From Apoderus coryli (Eukaryota; Arthropoda; Insecta; Coleoptera; Attelabidae): DNA of 64,000 nucleotides. The stretch lies in NCBI GenBank assembly GCA_911728435.2, contig OU452198.1, positions 1,426,001 to 1,490,000 of the forward strand. The letters are read 5' to 3'. The position numbers and the translations under genes were made by a program. Below, one piece after another: positions 22,753 to 35,191 of the stretch (the stretch's first letter is position 1; every line of letters begins with the position of its first letter). The notes below the pieces were generated by a model. It saw only the letters and a program-made list of their open reading frames with translations. It had not been told where the DNA came from and made no database searches.

Positions 22753-25700
22753 ATGACCACCGAAGAAATAATTATACTCGAAATCATTGATGACCAAGAC
22801 CTGAAAAATTTTGAAAAAGTACAGCCAAATAATGACAACGGCTGCAGTAATAATATAGCAAAGCTCATTGGATTCGATAATAACTGCGATAGTTACTGTA
22901 TAAATCAAACTGATATAGAAGAAATGTTAAGTATTAAAAGTGAACCAGAAGCAATAGACGACGTAACTGTTAAATTAGAGCCGGATTTTTTAAGTAATAT
23001 AGAACAATGTGATATAAAACAAGAAGACACGTTGGCATTACTCACTAATGAAAGAACTGATAGGATTCAAATTGATATCGCCGGCAACTTATTTTTTACA
23101 GACCCGATATTAGGTAAAATAAAATTGGAAGACAATTCTTGTACAGTACCAGGTAAGTAAATGGTGTTTAACGGAAAACTGTTGACTCAAAAACCACTAA
23201 TAAGTTTGTTTTCGATAGATAGTAATAATTGTCCACGAGAATGTACAAACTTTTGTGACTGTAGAAAGATCGGAATTACAGAGGATAAAACTCTTAACGC
23301 TCTGTCGTGTACTGCAATAGAAATACGCCAATCCAAAATTTACGGCAAAGGTCTATTTGCTACCAGAGCATTACCCATCGGTTTCCAATTTGGGCCTTAT
23401 GACAGTGAAATGTGTCGAGTCCAATGTTTAAAGAATGGTAAAGTGGTAAGTTGAAATACACTGCTGTCTTCGTTTGTAACACTATTTGGTTAATTTCTAG
23501 GCAGAAGAATCAAATTGGACTCAATACATTAATTGTGCCAAAACCAGTTCTCAACAAAATTTAGCTGCTTTTCAGGACAAACAAACTGTGTACTATAGTA
23601 CTCTGAGACCAATCAAAAAGGATGAGGAATTGTTAGTTTTCTATGACGAGCATTCCGATCCCATATACAATACCAAAGATTTAGGCTTTTGCCAGAATTG
23701 TCATATTGGTTTTAGGACGGAACGGCATAAAAAACAACACGAAAAACACTGTAAACTTGTTGAACATTATGAAAGTGATATTGACACACGTATGTGTATG
23801 GCGTATAAATGTTGTTATTGCCATCGTCATTTTAATTCGGGAGGATATAAATCTAGACATGAGCTAAAGTGTTCAAAGAGAAAGAAAAAAGCATCGAGGT
23901 AAGTGTCATAATAATTATAACTGCTGTAGGTTCGGTTATATGACTCCATAGTACATCGGTGGGCTCTAACTTCTCAGAACAAAACTATAGCTGATACTTA
24001 GAGGCTCCAAAAATATTTTATTGGTGATTCTTTTCTTAAGGATTCTGGTCTTTTTCACATTAGTAGTAGTAGTAGTAACTCGGAAACTAATCGGTTTTCA
24101 TAGACTGTTGTGGTCATATCTCTTGAAGCAAATTTAGTTTAAAGCACTACTTACAGAAAAATCAACAGTTCATTAATGTCCAAGAAGATCGAAAGTCTTT
24201 ATACGAACCATAATTAAAAGTCACTCCTGACCAGGGTTACCAGACCTCCTATTTTTAATTTGAGACTCATATATTTTCACTCTTTCTCATATCTCCTATT
24301 AATAACATGCTCAATATGAGACTATTTCTCATATATTTCCATTAATAGATACGCCCGTGCCAGGCCACGTGGCAAATTTACTTGTACCATCGTAAACACG
24401 TGGCAACCCTACTTGCACGTACTACGGATACGGACGGCCGTGACATTAGTCACAACACAACCAAAGCCCCTAACTGTACATTTAATTTTTATTTATCTGA
24501 TTTTTGGCAAGTGGCAATTTAAAGTCAGTTTTTGTTGTCGTTGATAAAACAGTTTTGTGAAGCATGCATGTATGGTAAGCAACATCGGCTGAGTTTTGGT
24601 CGTCGTTTAGAACGCGCAGAGATGCCTGGCGAGTTGATTCATGCAGACGTTTATGGCCCAATGCCCGTAACATCACGAGGTGGAGCTCGGGCAGTATATT
24701 TTATTAAAGAAAAAACTGAAGTAAAACATAAGTTTGAAGTGTTCTTAGCTGAAGTTAAAGTACTAGGACACAAAATAAAAGAGTTGCTCACTGATGGTGG
24801 GACAGAATTTGTTAACAAAAATTTTAAAATTATTGCTGAAAATTCTGGGCTTCATCATAGAACAACTATGCCCTACACACCTGAACAAAACGGCGCTGCT
24901 GAGAGGGAAAACAGAACCTTAGTTGAAGCGGCGAGAACAATGTTCCATGCAAAAGATTTTGCTGAAAAATTGTGGGCTGAGGCGGTTAACACTTATGTTT
25001 TGAATAGAACAGGTCCAACACCAGTTACTGGTAAGTCACCTCTTGAATTATGGTCAGGAAAGAAGGCTTCTGTTGAACATTTTTGGAACAGTGTGTTTTG
25101 TTCATGTACCTTAACAAAAACGAAAAAAATGGGACAAAAAGAGTCTAAAAGGTTACTTAGTTGGTTACTGTGATAATGATGGTTATAGAGTTTGGATACC
25201 ACAACAAAACGACGTGATACTAAGTAGAGACGTTAACTCTATGGATGAAGAAATCATAAAAGAAAGATGTGCTATATTTCCGGTTTTTGAAGTAAACGAA
25301 CAAACTTCTACTAGTCAAGAAAATATCAACAGTAACAGAAGTAATATAGAAACTGAAAGAAAGGTTGTCTTCGAGACAGATCCTTCTTAAAAAGGCCTAC
25401 GAGATATGGCTCTGAATCTTATGATGCTTATGCAATGCTATCAGAAGTAAATGAACCCGTAACAGTGCAAGAAGCTCTAAATTCAGAAAATTCAAAAGAA
25501 TGGAAAGCTCCAATGGACGAAGAAATGAAATCTTTGATAGAAAATGACACGTGGAAACTTGTTAATCTACCACCTGGCAGGCAAGTTATTTCCAATCGTT
25601 GTACTTTTAGAATCAAAGAAAACCATGATGGGAGTATTGCACGATATAAAGCTAGATTGGTTGCAAAAGGATACTCTCAAAGGAAAGGAATTGATTTTGA

Positions 25701-28200
25701 TGAAACTTTTTCACCTGTAGCAAGATTTGACACTATACGAACACTTTTAGCTGTTACAGCACAAATAAAATATCCCGACGACAATGAGTGTATAAGAAAA
25801 CATGGCGATTTTGAGTGCGCAATAATATGCGCAATCTCTTCCCCCACCAGCAAGGTCACATTCTCTGTTTATTCTATGTCCTGACTAAATATTCTTTCAG
25901 AACAGTTTTAATTAAATGCTTGGTGAAAAGGTTTATCTAAATCCGTAATATTATAGATAAATAGATATATTTCTTCACCATCTTATGTTGCATAACATGT
26001 ATAGTACGTCATAAAAGAACAAAAATTAAACAATCCAAGTTACAGCAACAAAGAAAGGCTTACAAACAAATTAAAATAGCAACAACATAAAACAAACTGA
26101 AATCTAAAAAAATCTAACAGCACACCCCGTCCAACCCTTCGTCTCTCCGAGTATCGTCCCCCATACAAAACGTGCTGAAAACGATCGCTGAGATAAGAGC
26201 CAACCAAGGCAACACTGTCAACATCAAAGTTATAGTAAGAGAGTTTCTGAAGAAGTATCTCGTGTGAGACACAGTCAAAACCCTTAGTGAGGTCATAAAA
26301 GGAAGCAAAGGTGTCACAGCCCCGCTCCATGCCATACGAAACATATTCCAAAAGGTTATTAATTGCAAGAGTAGTAGATCTCTTATTACGAAAGCCATAT
26401 TGACCTTGCATAAAAAGATTATTTGCTTCAAAATATTCAGTTATTTGATTTTTAATAATAGACTCAAAGATTTTCGAAAAAATTGGCAAGATCGATATTG
26501 GTCGATAGTTACTGGGATCATCAACCGATCCTTTATTTTTGTAGATTGGAATAACCCTTGCCTCCTTCAAGACCGCCGGAAATACAGCGTCACCAATGCA
26601 ATGGTTTATCAACTTAGTAAGCGGCACCACTAGCAGATTCTTTAAAGTCCCAATAATCCTAACATTAAGCTCATAACAATCCGAGCTTTTTGTGTTTTTC
26701 ATACCTGATAGTTTTTCACGTACTTCATTAAAGGTTACCGTTCTCAAACTAAATCCAGCAGCTCTAGTGGGAGACATATATTTCTCAAAAGTGACCGATG
26801 TGGCTGGTAGCTGTTTTATGATATCATCAGCCGCAGTTGTAAAGTAGTCATTTAAAATATGCGCAGTCAAGTTCTCAGCTGTCCCGAGATTTGGAGTTGA
26901 TTCCCAATCCTTGACCAGTCTCCACACAGCAGCAGGCCTATTAATAGCGGATGCAATATACCCCTCATAAGCCCTTCTTTTGGCCTTAGAAAGTTCAGCT
27001 CGATATTGATCGATATTTTTATAGTGTCTTAAAGCGACTTTACATACAGACTGAGAATCCGATTTATGAATCAAATGCATGGTGCATAGCAGATCTCTCA
27101 TCCTGCGCAAATCATCGCTGAACCAATTTATGCGACCCAGCGCTGATCCAGCAGTGACTGTTTTAGATTTAAGAGGAAAACAACTTTCAGCTGTATTTGC
27201 AATGACATTAGTAAACGTTAGAAATCTACTATCAATGCTTATATTTTTATCATCGATAAAGTCCCAATTAATATTCTCGATTCGATTGTACAAGTTAAAA
27301 AGTCCGTATTGAGTTATGGGTCTGTAACTAATTTTTGCAACAGGCCCCGTCGGGGAGCTATTTTAATAGACTCAAAACAGCCTGAGAGGATGTTGAGTGT
27401 GAACGAACTGAAAACCAAATGTTGAACGACAAATTCGGGTCATCATCTGTGCATTAAATTGCAACGTCTATTAATTTGTGGAATTTCATTTTTAGTCACA
27501 ACTGATATCTAACTAAATTTAGCTATTTTTCTTTTACAGAAATGGAGACCAAATAAGTAAAAAACACCTTAACCGAACTAGTAAAAGAAGTAAATCAAAA
27601 GAGAATGATCCATGTTACCCTGAAGAAAATCTAAAATGGTTGCAATGTTATACGTGCAACTTTAAATCAACTAACAAAGGCATTTTAACTCATCATTGCT
27701 TGACTCATATAAACTACAAATTTACTTGTGAATTTTGTAAAAGATCTTTTAAACAGCACATACAATTGGATCAGCATTTATTGACACAACATTCAGACCA
27801 AAAGAATATCAAGAAAATCATTAAAAGCAAAATCTACAATTGTTCGAAATGCAGTTACGAATCAGTGCAAAAGGCCCATTTTCAACTCCATATGTCGAAA
27901 CATAACGAATTGTTAGGAAAAATTAAAAAACATACGTGTAACATTTGCAATTACACCACTTATCGTAAACCTAATTTTACCAGACATTTGTTGATCCACG
28001 CGAGAAAATATACGTTTTTTTGTAGTTGTAATAAAGGCTTCAACGAGAAGAAGCATATTGATTCGCACATCGTGAATCGGCATTGGGATGATGTTAAACT
28101 AATGGCGACATTGACACATAAAATAAATGAGTGCAAAAATTGCTCGTATAAGTGTATACGAAACACAGATTTAATACGACATATTAAACGCAATCATTAA
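22753..28200 (+). CDS. PRDM-like protein: acidic N-terminus, PR/SET domain, six C2H2 fingers
   Basis: Four coding exons: 22753-23152, 23219-23445, 23501-23898 and 27540-28200. All introns are GT..AG and phases match; the total is 1,686 bp, or 561 residues plus stop. Exon 1 is acidic and carries sumoylation-type motifs (IKSEPE, VKLEPD, IKQED, IKLED). Exons 2-3 hold cysteines (CPRECTNFCDC), then the PR/SET fold: SKIYGKGLFATRALPIG, FGPYD, NWTQYINCAKTSSQQNLAAF, YYSTLRPIKKDEELLVFYDE, followed by a finger (CQNCHIGF). This is closest in style to the PRDM7/9 type of PR domain, but about 20 residues between FGPY and NW are missing. Exon 4 has six C2H2 fingers; one (FFCSCNKGF) has C-x1-C and is probably weakened. 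Such proteins bind DNA and may methylate histone H3. Its finger module is the one amplified at 1-19.7 kb. Confidence 0.85.
23899..24524. other. Start of intron 3 of the PRDM-like gene
   Basis: No exon found. It contains repeated CTCATAT/ATATGAG words (24250-24345) and two CACGTGGCAA words, but nothing recognisable as a gene. Confidence 0.4.
24525..25790 (+). pseudogene. Ty1/copia retrotransposon remnant (integrase and start of RT)
   Basis: Frames at 24532-25173 and 25435-25780 match a Copia polyprotein. Seen in order are CEACMYGKQHRLSF (end of the integrase zinc-binding/GAG-pre region), HADVYGPM, LTDGGTEFVN, YTPEQNGAAERENRT (integrase core), then in other frames KRYLVGYCDN, EWKAPMDEEMKSL and YKARLVAKGYSQRKGIDF (start of the reverse transcriptase). 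The integrase lacks about 14 residues after GGARAVYF, has a frameshift near 25090 and a stop near 25388. RT is cut at about 25780, before its catalytic YxDD. No LTRs were seen. It lies in intron 3 of the PRDM-like gene. Confidence 0.85.
26040..27350 (-). pseudogene. CR1/L2-like LINE reverse transcriptase fragment
   Basis: A 417-codon minus-strand frame (to 27293). It contains the endonuclease-RT linker (WFSDDLRRMRD, YKNIDQYRAELSKAKRRAY) and the first RT motifs: ARVIPIYKNKGSVDDPSNYR, PISILPIFSKIFE, GQYGFRNKRSTTLAI and FYDLTKGFDCVSHEILLQKL. Similarity ends at about 26115, just before GxxQGSxLGP and the catalytic FxDD. The 20 or so codons after that are not RT-like. It is therefore cut at its 3' side, unusual for a LINE, so later deletion or recombination is likely. 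It is a dead fragment in intron 3 of the PRDM-like gene. Confidence 0.8.
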
Positions 28201-28249
28201 TAGGGATACGGTTGAAGAATTAGAAACTTTATCCGTTGGCCTTTTTTGT

Positions 28250-29201
28250 CCATTAAGGGTGGACAGGTAGCATATCTCAGGTAATAATAGTCGTAGGAGA
28301 ATGGGAAAAAAATTCTTTTAGGGAACTTCACCATGGGAAATCGCTTTAAAATATCATTTCAAATCTTCATTCCCCCTTTGATATTATCTATAATTTTCTT
28401 CATTTGAAAATTTTACGATCCAACTCTTTTAACAAATTTTATGAAAGCTCTGCATTTTGGTAATTTTAATGGATTTTTCATTATTTTGATTTGTCAAACT
28501 CAATCAGTTTAATAAATTTTTATTTCTTTATTTCCCATGGCATTGTTGATCACGGAAAATTAAAGATACATGATTTTTCAACGAATTTTGGTGAACAACA
28601 TTCTTTTGGCCATAACTCTCAAACGAATAAAGATTTTCATGTGCGGTTTTGGACTTTTTTGTTGCAAATTCAATTTATTTTTCACTTTTGATAAAATATT
28701 TGTATCATTCCATTTAAGTTTTTAAAGAAAAATCAAAAAAACCTTAGGCGATGCAAATATCGCCATCTAGCGAAGCTTCAAAAAACAATTATGATTTGAA
28801 ATATTTTTTTTCTTCATCAACAATGCCTGAGTTCTTAAACAAAAATTAGATTGATAAATTCGGCTAAGCCAAAACAAAGTTATAGACATTATCATAGGTA
28901 AAATTTGGTCCTTCCCTGCTGCCTCTATTTCAAGCCGCACAATAAAAAGTGATACACCAAAAAGATGCCGAATCTCAGTAGCATTACTGTGGTAGTATTG
29001 TTTTTCTAACTTATATTGCGAAATTTTCAATAACAATGCATTTTTTGCATTACTGTATCTATTACGCCCCCTAACGGTATAGTTAAGAACTAAAAAACTA
29101 TTTCCAGCGATTTCCCATGGTCGATTTTCCTAAAAGAATTTTTTTTCCATTGTCCTACGGCTATTATTTCCTGAGATATGCTACCTGTCCTCCCTTAATG
29201 G
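28250..29201. mobile_element. 952-bp element with about 95-bp terminal inverted repeats
   Basis: Left end CCATTAAGGGTGGACAGGT and right end the near-inverse (ACCTGTCCTCCCTTAATGG). The inverted identity continues inward (AGCATATCTCAGG, AATTCTTTTAGG, CCATGGGAAATCGCT) for about 95 bp. The interior has no coding capacity. It begins 50 bases after the stop of the PRDM-like gene and may affect its 3' end. No clear target duplication was seen, so the true ends could lie a few bases further out. Confidence 0.75.
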
Positions 29202-30228
29202 AATACCCGGTATATTCGGACCAAGGCTCATAGGTACAGAAAAATCTTGGACACAACAGTTAAGAAAATTTGAAAATAGAAAGTTTTGACAAGGACAAAC
29301 AACCGAAACATTCGAAAATCTTAACAAATGGGACCACAATTCTAAGGCTGTCTAGAGATTGTCTCAGATTCATTCGCTGTACATCCTGGCTTTCAACACT
29401 TATCGCCTATCAACATATCAATTTATTTGTATTATTATTTAAAGCAGTGAGAGGTGCGTTGAGGATAAGAGTTCAAAAATAGTGTGTAATTCTCGGAGCA
29501 CCTTTTTCCAACTCACAAACGAGTTGACACAAGCCGAACTCATTGTTTCTTCATTCAGACCGTTCCACGCATACACCCACTGTCTGTTTCGTAAGAAGTT
29601 CTTTCTGCCTAATTGAACACATCTTTCTTTTGAGGTCTTTTTAGTATGTCTTCGGTCATTACTTCTCTTTATATGTTTGGTCGGTACAAGGTCTACGATC
29701 AGCCAATGACGTTAAATTGATTCTCTGCCTTAGACCTGGTGGAATTATTTTTATACTACTTTGAGCACTTTCCAAGAGTTCCATGTTCTTCATAATACTA
29801 AGTGACCATACTCCAGACCAAGTCGTATGAAATCTTTACGACCTTCTTTGTTTTTTCTCATTTAATGTCCTCCGAGATGATGATGACCAGATATTTTTGT
29901 TCTCTAATCGCTGCAAGATTTGCGCTTCCAATATCTGCTCTGTATTTTAACAATATTCATACTGGACGAACGCTAGAGGACCCGTTAGGAAAGGTAATCT
30001 TACCAAGCCTTAGTGGTGAAACCAAAAACAAATTTAACTTGTTATATAGGTAATTGTTATTATATTAATATAAGTTTGTATAGTTAAATGAAACAATAAT
30101 AATTGTTATTGAAATTTGCTAGTATTTTTATTTGTTTACTAAATCTAAATACTACGAATTAACATTGTGGAATATATTTTCTCTCTCTCACCTCTCACCG
30201 TCTTGTAATGGCCTCCAATAAGCAGTCA
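29202..30228 (-). pseudogene. LINE C-terminal remnant and unassigned sequence
   Basis: On the minus strand about 29640-29495 reads LGRKNFLRNRQWVYAWNGLN then SFVSWKKVL, the typical C-terminus of CR1/Jockey-like ORF2 (RxxF...RxxxxWNxL...F). It is frameshifted and has no catalytic part. A plus-strand stretch at 29920-30053 is open (ending KFNLLYR) but matches nothing I recognise. Confidence 0.45.
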
Positions 30229-30772
30229 TATATAATATAGAGAACAAGTAAGTAGTAAAAAAGGTGGAATATAGGGCGTCGCCATTTTGATGTTTTACTA
30301 CAGGGGAGTCTTAAAAGTAATCAACTTTGGAAAAGTTATAATAACAATATGATTGGTATATAATGCATCATTGTATAATATCACCATAAACTCTAGGTAT
30401 AATATAACAAAGCTTATGTGATACTAAAAATATAAGGATTATAATATATGGACGTAGATGTCATTTTTTTTGTAGAAAAAGCTAATTTTACCACATTTAA
30501 GATATAAAAAATATATATTGAGTATTTAAATTACATATAATTTGGCAGTAATAAAACCAACCATTTTCTCATGTCTTCAATAATGATATTCTGAAATCTT
30601 ACATTATTCTCATATTTTTACACCACCATATATTAATTTTATGTGTCCTATTATGAAAATTAGAAGCCAATTAAATAACTTGGCGACAAAACTACATCAA
30701 AATAGCGGCTTCTCTATTGCCCGTTAGTCCATTGCGCATGCGGTTTTGAGCGATATAGTCCTTTATATATGA
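30229..30772. repeat. Dispersed 0.55-kb repeat, copy 1
   Basis: Shares long stretches with 37849-38482 in inverted orientation: CTACAGGGGAGTCTTAAAA, ATAATTTGGCAGTAATAAAA, and ACTTGG..CAAAACTACATCA. Both ends carry GAGCGATATA-type inverted termini next to TATATA. It is non-coding and probably a non-autonomous DNA transposon. Confidence 0.65.
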
Positions 30773-31703
30773 TGAAAACTGGAAACTCAAAATTATCATT
30801 GGCTATGAAGTATTTGAAGGTTAATTTCTCACTTACATTTGTAAACGGAATGTACGTCTAAGACAGGTGAGTGAAAATTAGTGATATTTCGACTTGAAAC
30901 ATAAAACCTTTGGTTCAAAGAGATAAGTGAGATATGGGAACGACATATTTAGTGGCTGTCTGTAATTGTGACAGCCCTTAACCAAAATAATGCCAGGAAC
31001 TATTTTACAATTATTTTATTGATATGGGTAATGTCTTCCAAGGCCGCGTCCTATATCCTATATATAACGTAAAAATCTGGAAACTAAGCGAGTACTAACT
31101 TTATGGCATCTTGCCACTTTTTCAGTAGCATACAGCCAGCTCAGTGTATTTTTATCAATTACTGTTACAATAAATCCTAACTAAAGGGGAGCAGTATAAC
31201 TGTAGCCCGTCCTGGGTTCGAACCAACTACACACCGGCACGACGTGCTTCTGAGAAGCAGTTATCCTAACTCCAAGTGCTCATGACATTATATGCCTACG
31301 AATATTTGTTCCAGCATTTGACAAAAGCGTATTTCAGAAAGTTTACCGCTACATATTGAAAAAGGTTAGTTTTTTAAAAAAATATCAAAGAAAAACAGTT
31401 CGAATGATTACAAGCTGTAGGTATGTTATCGTGTCAAAATAAAAAAAAAATGCCACATCGGTTCTTTTGAAGAATATCTTCACATCCACGTCAGTTCAAC
31501 TGATGTGAGTGCTAAATCAAAATTCTCTATAAAATTGCTGTTAACTGAGAGGGAAATTTGAATACATTTCATACTAATTTGTTTAATTTTCATTAAAGTT
31601 TAGGTAGACCAACGTCGCGTCGTCATTATAAACAAAAAAAAATGTTAAAAAACATGTCAAAAATGCCACCTCAAATAAAACCCTTTTATATTATTTTTAT
31701 AAC
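30773..31703. other. Intergenic with a possible tRNA-derived SINE piece
   Basis: About 31190-31290 has the RNA polymerase III B-box-like GGGTTCGAACC and a short stem (GCTTCTGAGAAGC), but no complete cloverleaf could be folded by eye on either strand, so this is at most a tRNA-derived SINE remnant. Near 31486 is CGTCAGTTCAACTGATGTG, part of another dispersed repeat. No gene was found. Confidence 0.35.
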
Positions 31704-34700
31704 ATGGATAGAGAAGACAATTTTCGACTTCACGAATTCTATAGTGAATCAAATAATAATCAAAACTACAATTATGAAATTTGTACAAAGACTGAGAACG
31801 TAATAGATTGTATCGTAAAAAGTGATGAAGAGATGGTTATTAAACATGAACTTTTATCTTTTGAAATAAATCAAATAGAAGAATTTACGGAATTTAACAA
31901 TCTTATCAAACTGGAATTGGAAGAAAGTGAGATTATTGTACCACAACCTGAGTTTATAGCAGTTAATCAAACAGATATTAAGCGTGAGCCTGATAACGAG
32001 GAACATAAAAATGTACTTGACGAATCCAAAGTTATAACAGATACATCAAATGATAATGATGGTTCAGGTTTAATTCATAATGGTTAGTAAATATTTTATA
32101 TAATAACAATTATGGAGTTAAAGTAATTTGATTATAACGACCATATATCTAGCAAATTTCACGCACCTTATTGAGTGATTTAAACACCTTCATTATTTCT
32201 TAGTATTATAAACTAAAATGTTGCTCATGTTGTTAATTTATATAAACAAAAATATACGCAAATTCAATGCATGTGAACTGCACTGTCTTGAAAAACTAAC
32301 TTCAACTTTTCTAGGTTGTAAAATTCCAAAGAGAGAAGCTACAGCTACAGAGAATGTGAATTATTTTGAAGAACCTATTTCAGAAACTGATTGCAGATTT
32401 GCAAATTCTGCTAAAGAAAATTTGAACAATAGCAATGTGTGTTTGAAGAGAAAGGATAATATTAAAAGGTATATAACTTTTGCACGTTATTATTTAGCCT
32501 TATCCAAAACAAAAACACACTCAGATTCATGAATATTTTCAACTTTACCTGTTTACTTTTCTTTCTGATAGTGCATGAACCAATAATATCACTTGCTCGC
32601 CCAGCACCCAGAAATTTGGCAATCGATATCTATATTGTCTTCGTATATAATATGATAATGATACGAGCAAAGCAAACACCCATATTAGGGAGTTAAGGCA
32701 AAGCCAGTGACGTATACGTAAACGTATCTTTTGATATCTACGCATGCGTTCTTTAAATTTATGATACGTTTAACGATACGAAGGCCGTAAACATATGTAC
32801 CTCTACGCGTATCGTATACTTAAACGTATTGAACCGATTGTTGTCGGAATTACATGAACTTGTACGAATATCTAGAATAGAACAACAAAAACTGTGAATC
32901 TATATTAAAAATTAAGCTAAGCTATTTTGCCATAAATACTTTATTATTATTAGTAGTAGTAGGTATAGTTTATTTTGTAACAATTAACATTTTTCTGTTA
33001 TTTTTTATAAGTATACATCATAAAATCTATAGGTATTTGGTTAATGATAAAAAAACAATAATATTAACAACATAGTATATACGATACGTATTGGATGGCA
33101 CCTTAACTCTATTTTGAATGAGTGCTTATCTAGTGTAAACATAACCAAAATCTCACGTTTACGTATGGAGATACGTATACGTCCTTGGTTTTGCCTTAAC
33201 TCCCTATTCCTTCTTCATTTCGGTTCGGCTGGGGGTCTATTGTTGAAAACTGGCAAGTCAAATAACCGACAGAACGAAGGCCACGCTGTGCCTCGCTTCG
33301 CTCGATGTGTCGACTCCCCAGTTTTCAGGAATTGTGCACCTGAACTGATGTGACACTAACTCTACCACTCACTTGTATGTTTATTGTCAAAATTGTCATT
33401 TGTCAATAGTAAAAAGCGGTCTAAGCCAGAGGTATAGAAAGTAGGGGAATGAGCGTCAACATGCGTAAAATTTCTAATCGCGGGGCCGCCATCTTCTAGC
33501 TTAGGCGTACAGGGTAAATTTTCTTTCTACGATACGAGGATCGTTCATAAATTGTAGGTTAATAATTGCGAAAACAACTGATAGCCAGCAGTATTAAAGA
33601 AAACTAGTGTTGTTTCAGGTGACATTTAATATTAAAAATATGCGTCATTCTTTACACCTTAGGGGCAATTTATTCTTGAAACCGCGAGTAGGAAAACCCA
33701 AAAGACGGAGGCAACGCTCTGCTAATTTTATGGACTGTGCCTCGCTTCCCTCAATCTCTTTAATCCCCGATATTCAAGAGCTCGACTTAGCTTGACAAAT
33801 TATCTGGTACCTCATTTGCATCTTTATTGTAAAATGTACTTAAATTATCCAAATTGTTATCTCAATTAATCTTATGAAAGGACCAACTGATATAGTGAGG
33901 TGAGTGAGAATAGCTGAAATTTGGTTTTGAGGGATATCCCATTTAAGTCGAAAGATTTATCCCCAAATTGCTAATGATGATTGACGGTTTTGCGTTCTTT
34001 TTATAAAAATACGCAAATGAGGTGTGTGGCAGATGATCATGTCAACGTTGATCTGAGTTGTAGAAGGATTTTTGTTTTGTATAAGGGTCCGTTCGACGTG
34101 AGTCCCTGGTGTGAGGGTATAGACCTAATAGGAGATACCAAAAAGAAGTAGAATAAAAGTAAGGTTATAAAATAAAACAGCGTGTTTTATTATAAGAGTT
34201 AATGAATATAATTACATAAAATAAACTAATTAACACCTGGTATCACTGCAGCCTCATGGTCTTGTTGTGAAATCAGGAGATCTTTTTCCTGCTTGGTACA
34301 ATAACTCTCTAGGTTATTGTACCATGCTTTTTCTGCGTTGGGTATTTGAAAATTCGGTCTTAAAACTGCAATACGGTGAATCTCCCTTTAACCAAATCTC
34401 TCTTGCACAAAAGTCAACTTAACGCTTACTTGCTTATTATCGATCATAAATCATAATTATTGTCTAAAATTTACAGAGAAATAAAATACAAGGAACTTTA
34501 TCGATGCAATAAAGGCAGTTTCAAAACAAACAGCAAACAACGTATTGAGCAACATCAAGGTGATAAACATAATACGGAATGGTTACACTGTTATACATGC
34601 AAGTTTAAAACAAGCCACAAATCAAATTTAATTCGGCATTCAAAAAAACATGTACATGAAAGCAACACTAAAACAGAAAGCACTCTTAGAACGAAACAGT

Positions 34701-35191
34701 TTCCATGTACGTTTTGCAGTAAACCATTGAATTCCAAATCGCAATTAAACGCGCATTTGTTGCTTAAACATGGCAGCGAAAAAGGTATCAGGCAGATGAT
34801 TACTTGTAAAATTCACCAATGTACTAAATGTAAGTATAAAACAATTAACGGGATTGATCTTAAACGGCACAAATTGCGTCATAAGGAGTTGTTTGGTCAT
34901 ACCGATTTGCCAAAGTTTATTTGTGACCAATGCAAATACGTTAGTCACCATAAAGGGCACTTTATTCGGCATGTGTTGACGCATGGTAGTAGCAAACCAT
35001 TACTTTGTACTGCTTGTGGTAAAAGTTTTGTTCAAAAAGTGAATTTTGATTGTCATATTGTGATTTATCATTCTGAAAATGAAGCTTTGATGCGCACGAT
35101 TACGAATAGAATTCATAAATGTGAGAAATGTGCCTATAAAACTATAAAGAGTTCAGACTTAAGAAGTCACATACGTGGTGCTCACTCATAA
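31704..35191 (+). CDS. C2H2 zinc-finger protein, PR-less paralogue of the PRDM-like gene
   Basis: Three coding exons: 31704-32082, 32315-32468 and 34477-35191. Introns are GT..AG with matching phases; the total is 1,248 bp, or 415 residues plus stop. Exon 1 is acidic with sumoylation-type motifs (VKSDEE, IKLELE, IKREPD) and shares the words NQTDI and KxEPD with exon 1 of the PRDM-like gene. Exon 2 (51 codons) has no domain; the PR/SET exons are missing. Exon 3 starts in the same phase as the finger exon of the paralogue and carries six good C2H2 fingers plus one degenerate one (YRCNKGSF). The stretch from IHQC to IHKC is 100 residues and has the same A-B-C finger order as the 297-bp array module. 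A poly(A) signal AATAAA is at 35351-35356. Likely a nuclear DNA-binding protein. Confidence 0.82.
32687..33205. mobile_element. MITE in intron 2, ends AGGGAGTTAAGGCAAAG
   Basis: Starts AGGGAGTTAAGGCAAAGCCA and ends with the near-inverse TGGTTTTGCCTTAACTCCCT. Subterminal regions are rich in ACGTATACGTAAACGTATC words in both orientations. It is non-coding. A related copy is at about 44575-44897. Confidence 0.75.
33206..34476. repeat. Intron 2 remainder with dispersed inverted motif
   Basis: Two copies of a dispersed motif occur: near 33263-33345 (GCCACGCTGTGCCTCGCTTC, followed by CCTGAACTGATGTGACAC) and near 33708-33790 (GCTCTGCTAATTTTATGGAC, then TGTGCCTCGCTTC). No exon with supporting splice signals was found here. 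Confidence 0.5.

Noticed and set aside
31190..31290. Functional tRNA gene
   Set aside because: Only the B-box-like GGGTTCGAACC is convincing; no acceptor stem or complete cloverleaf on either strand.
33607..33795. 62-codon frame in the intron of the PR-less gene
   Set aside because: It overlaps the dispersed inverted motif and has no domain or suitable splice sites.
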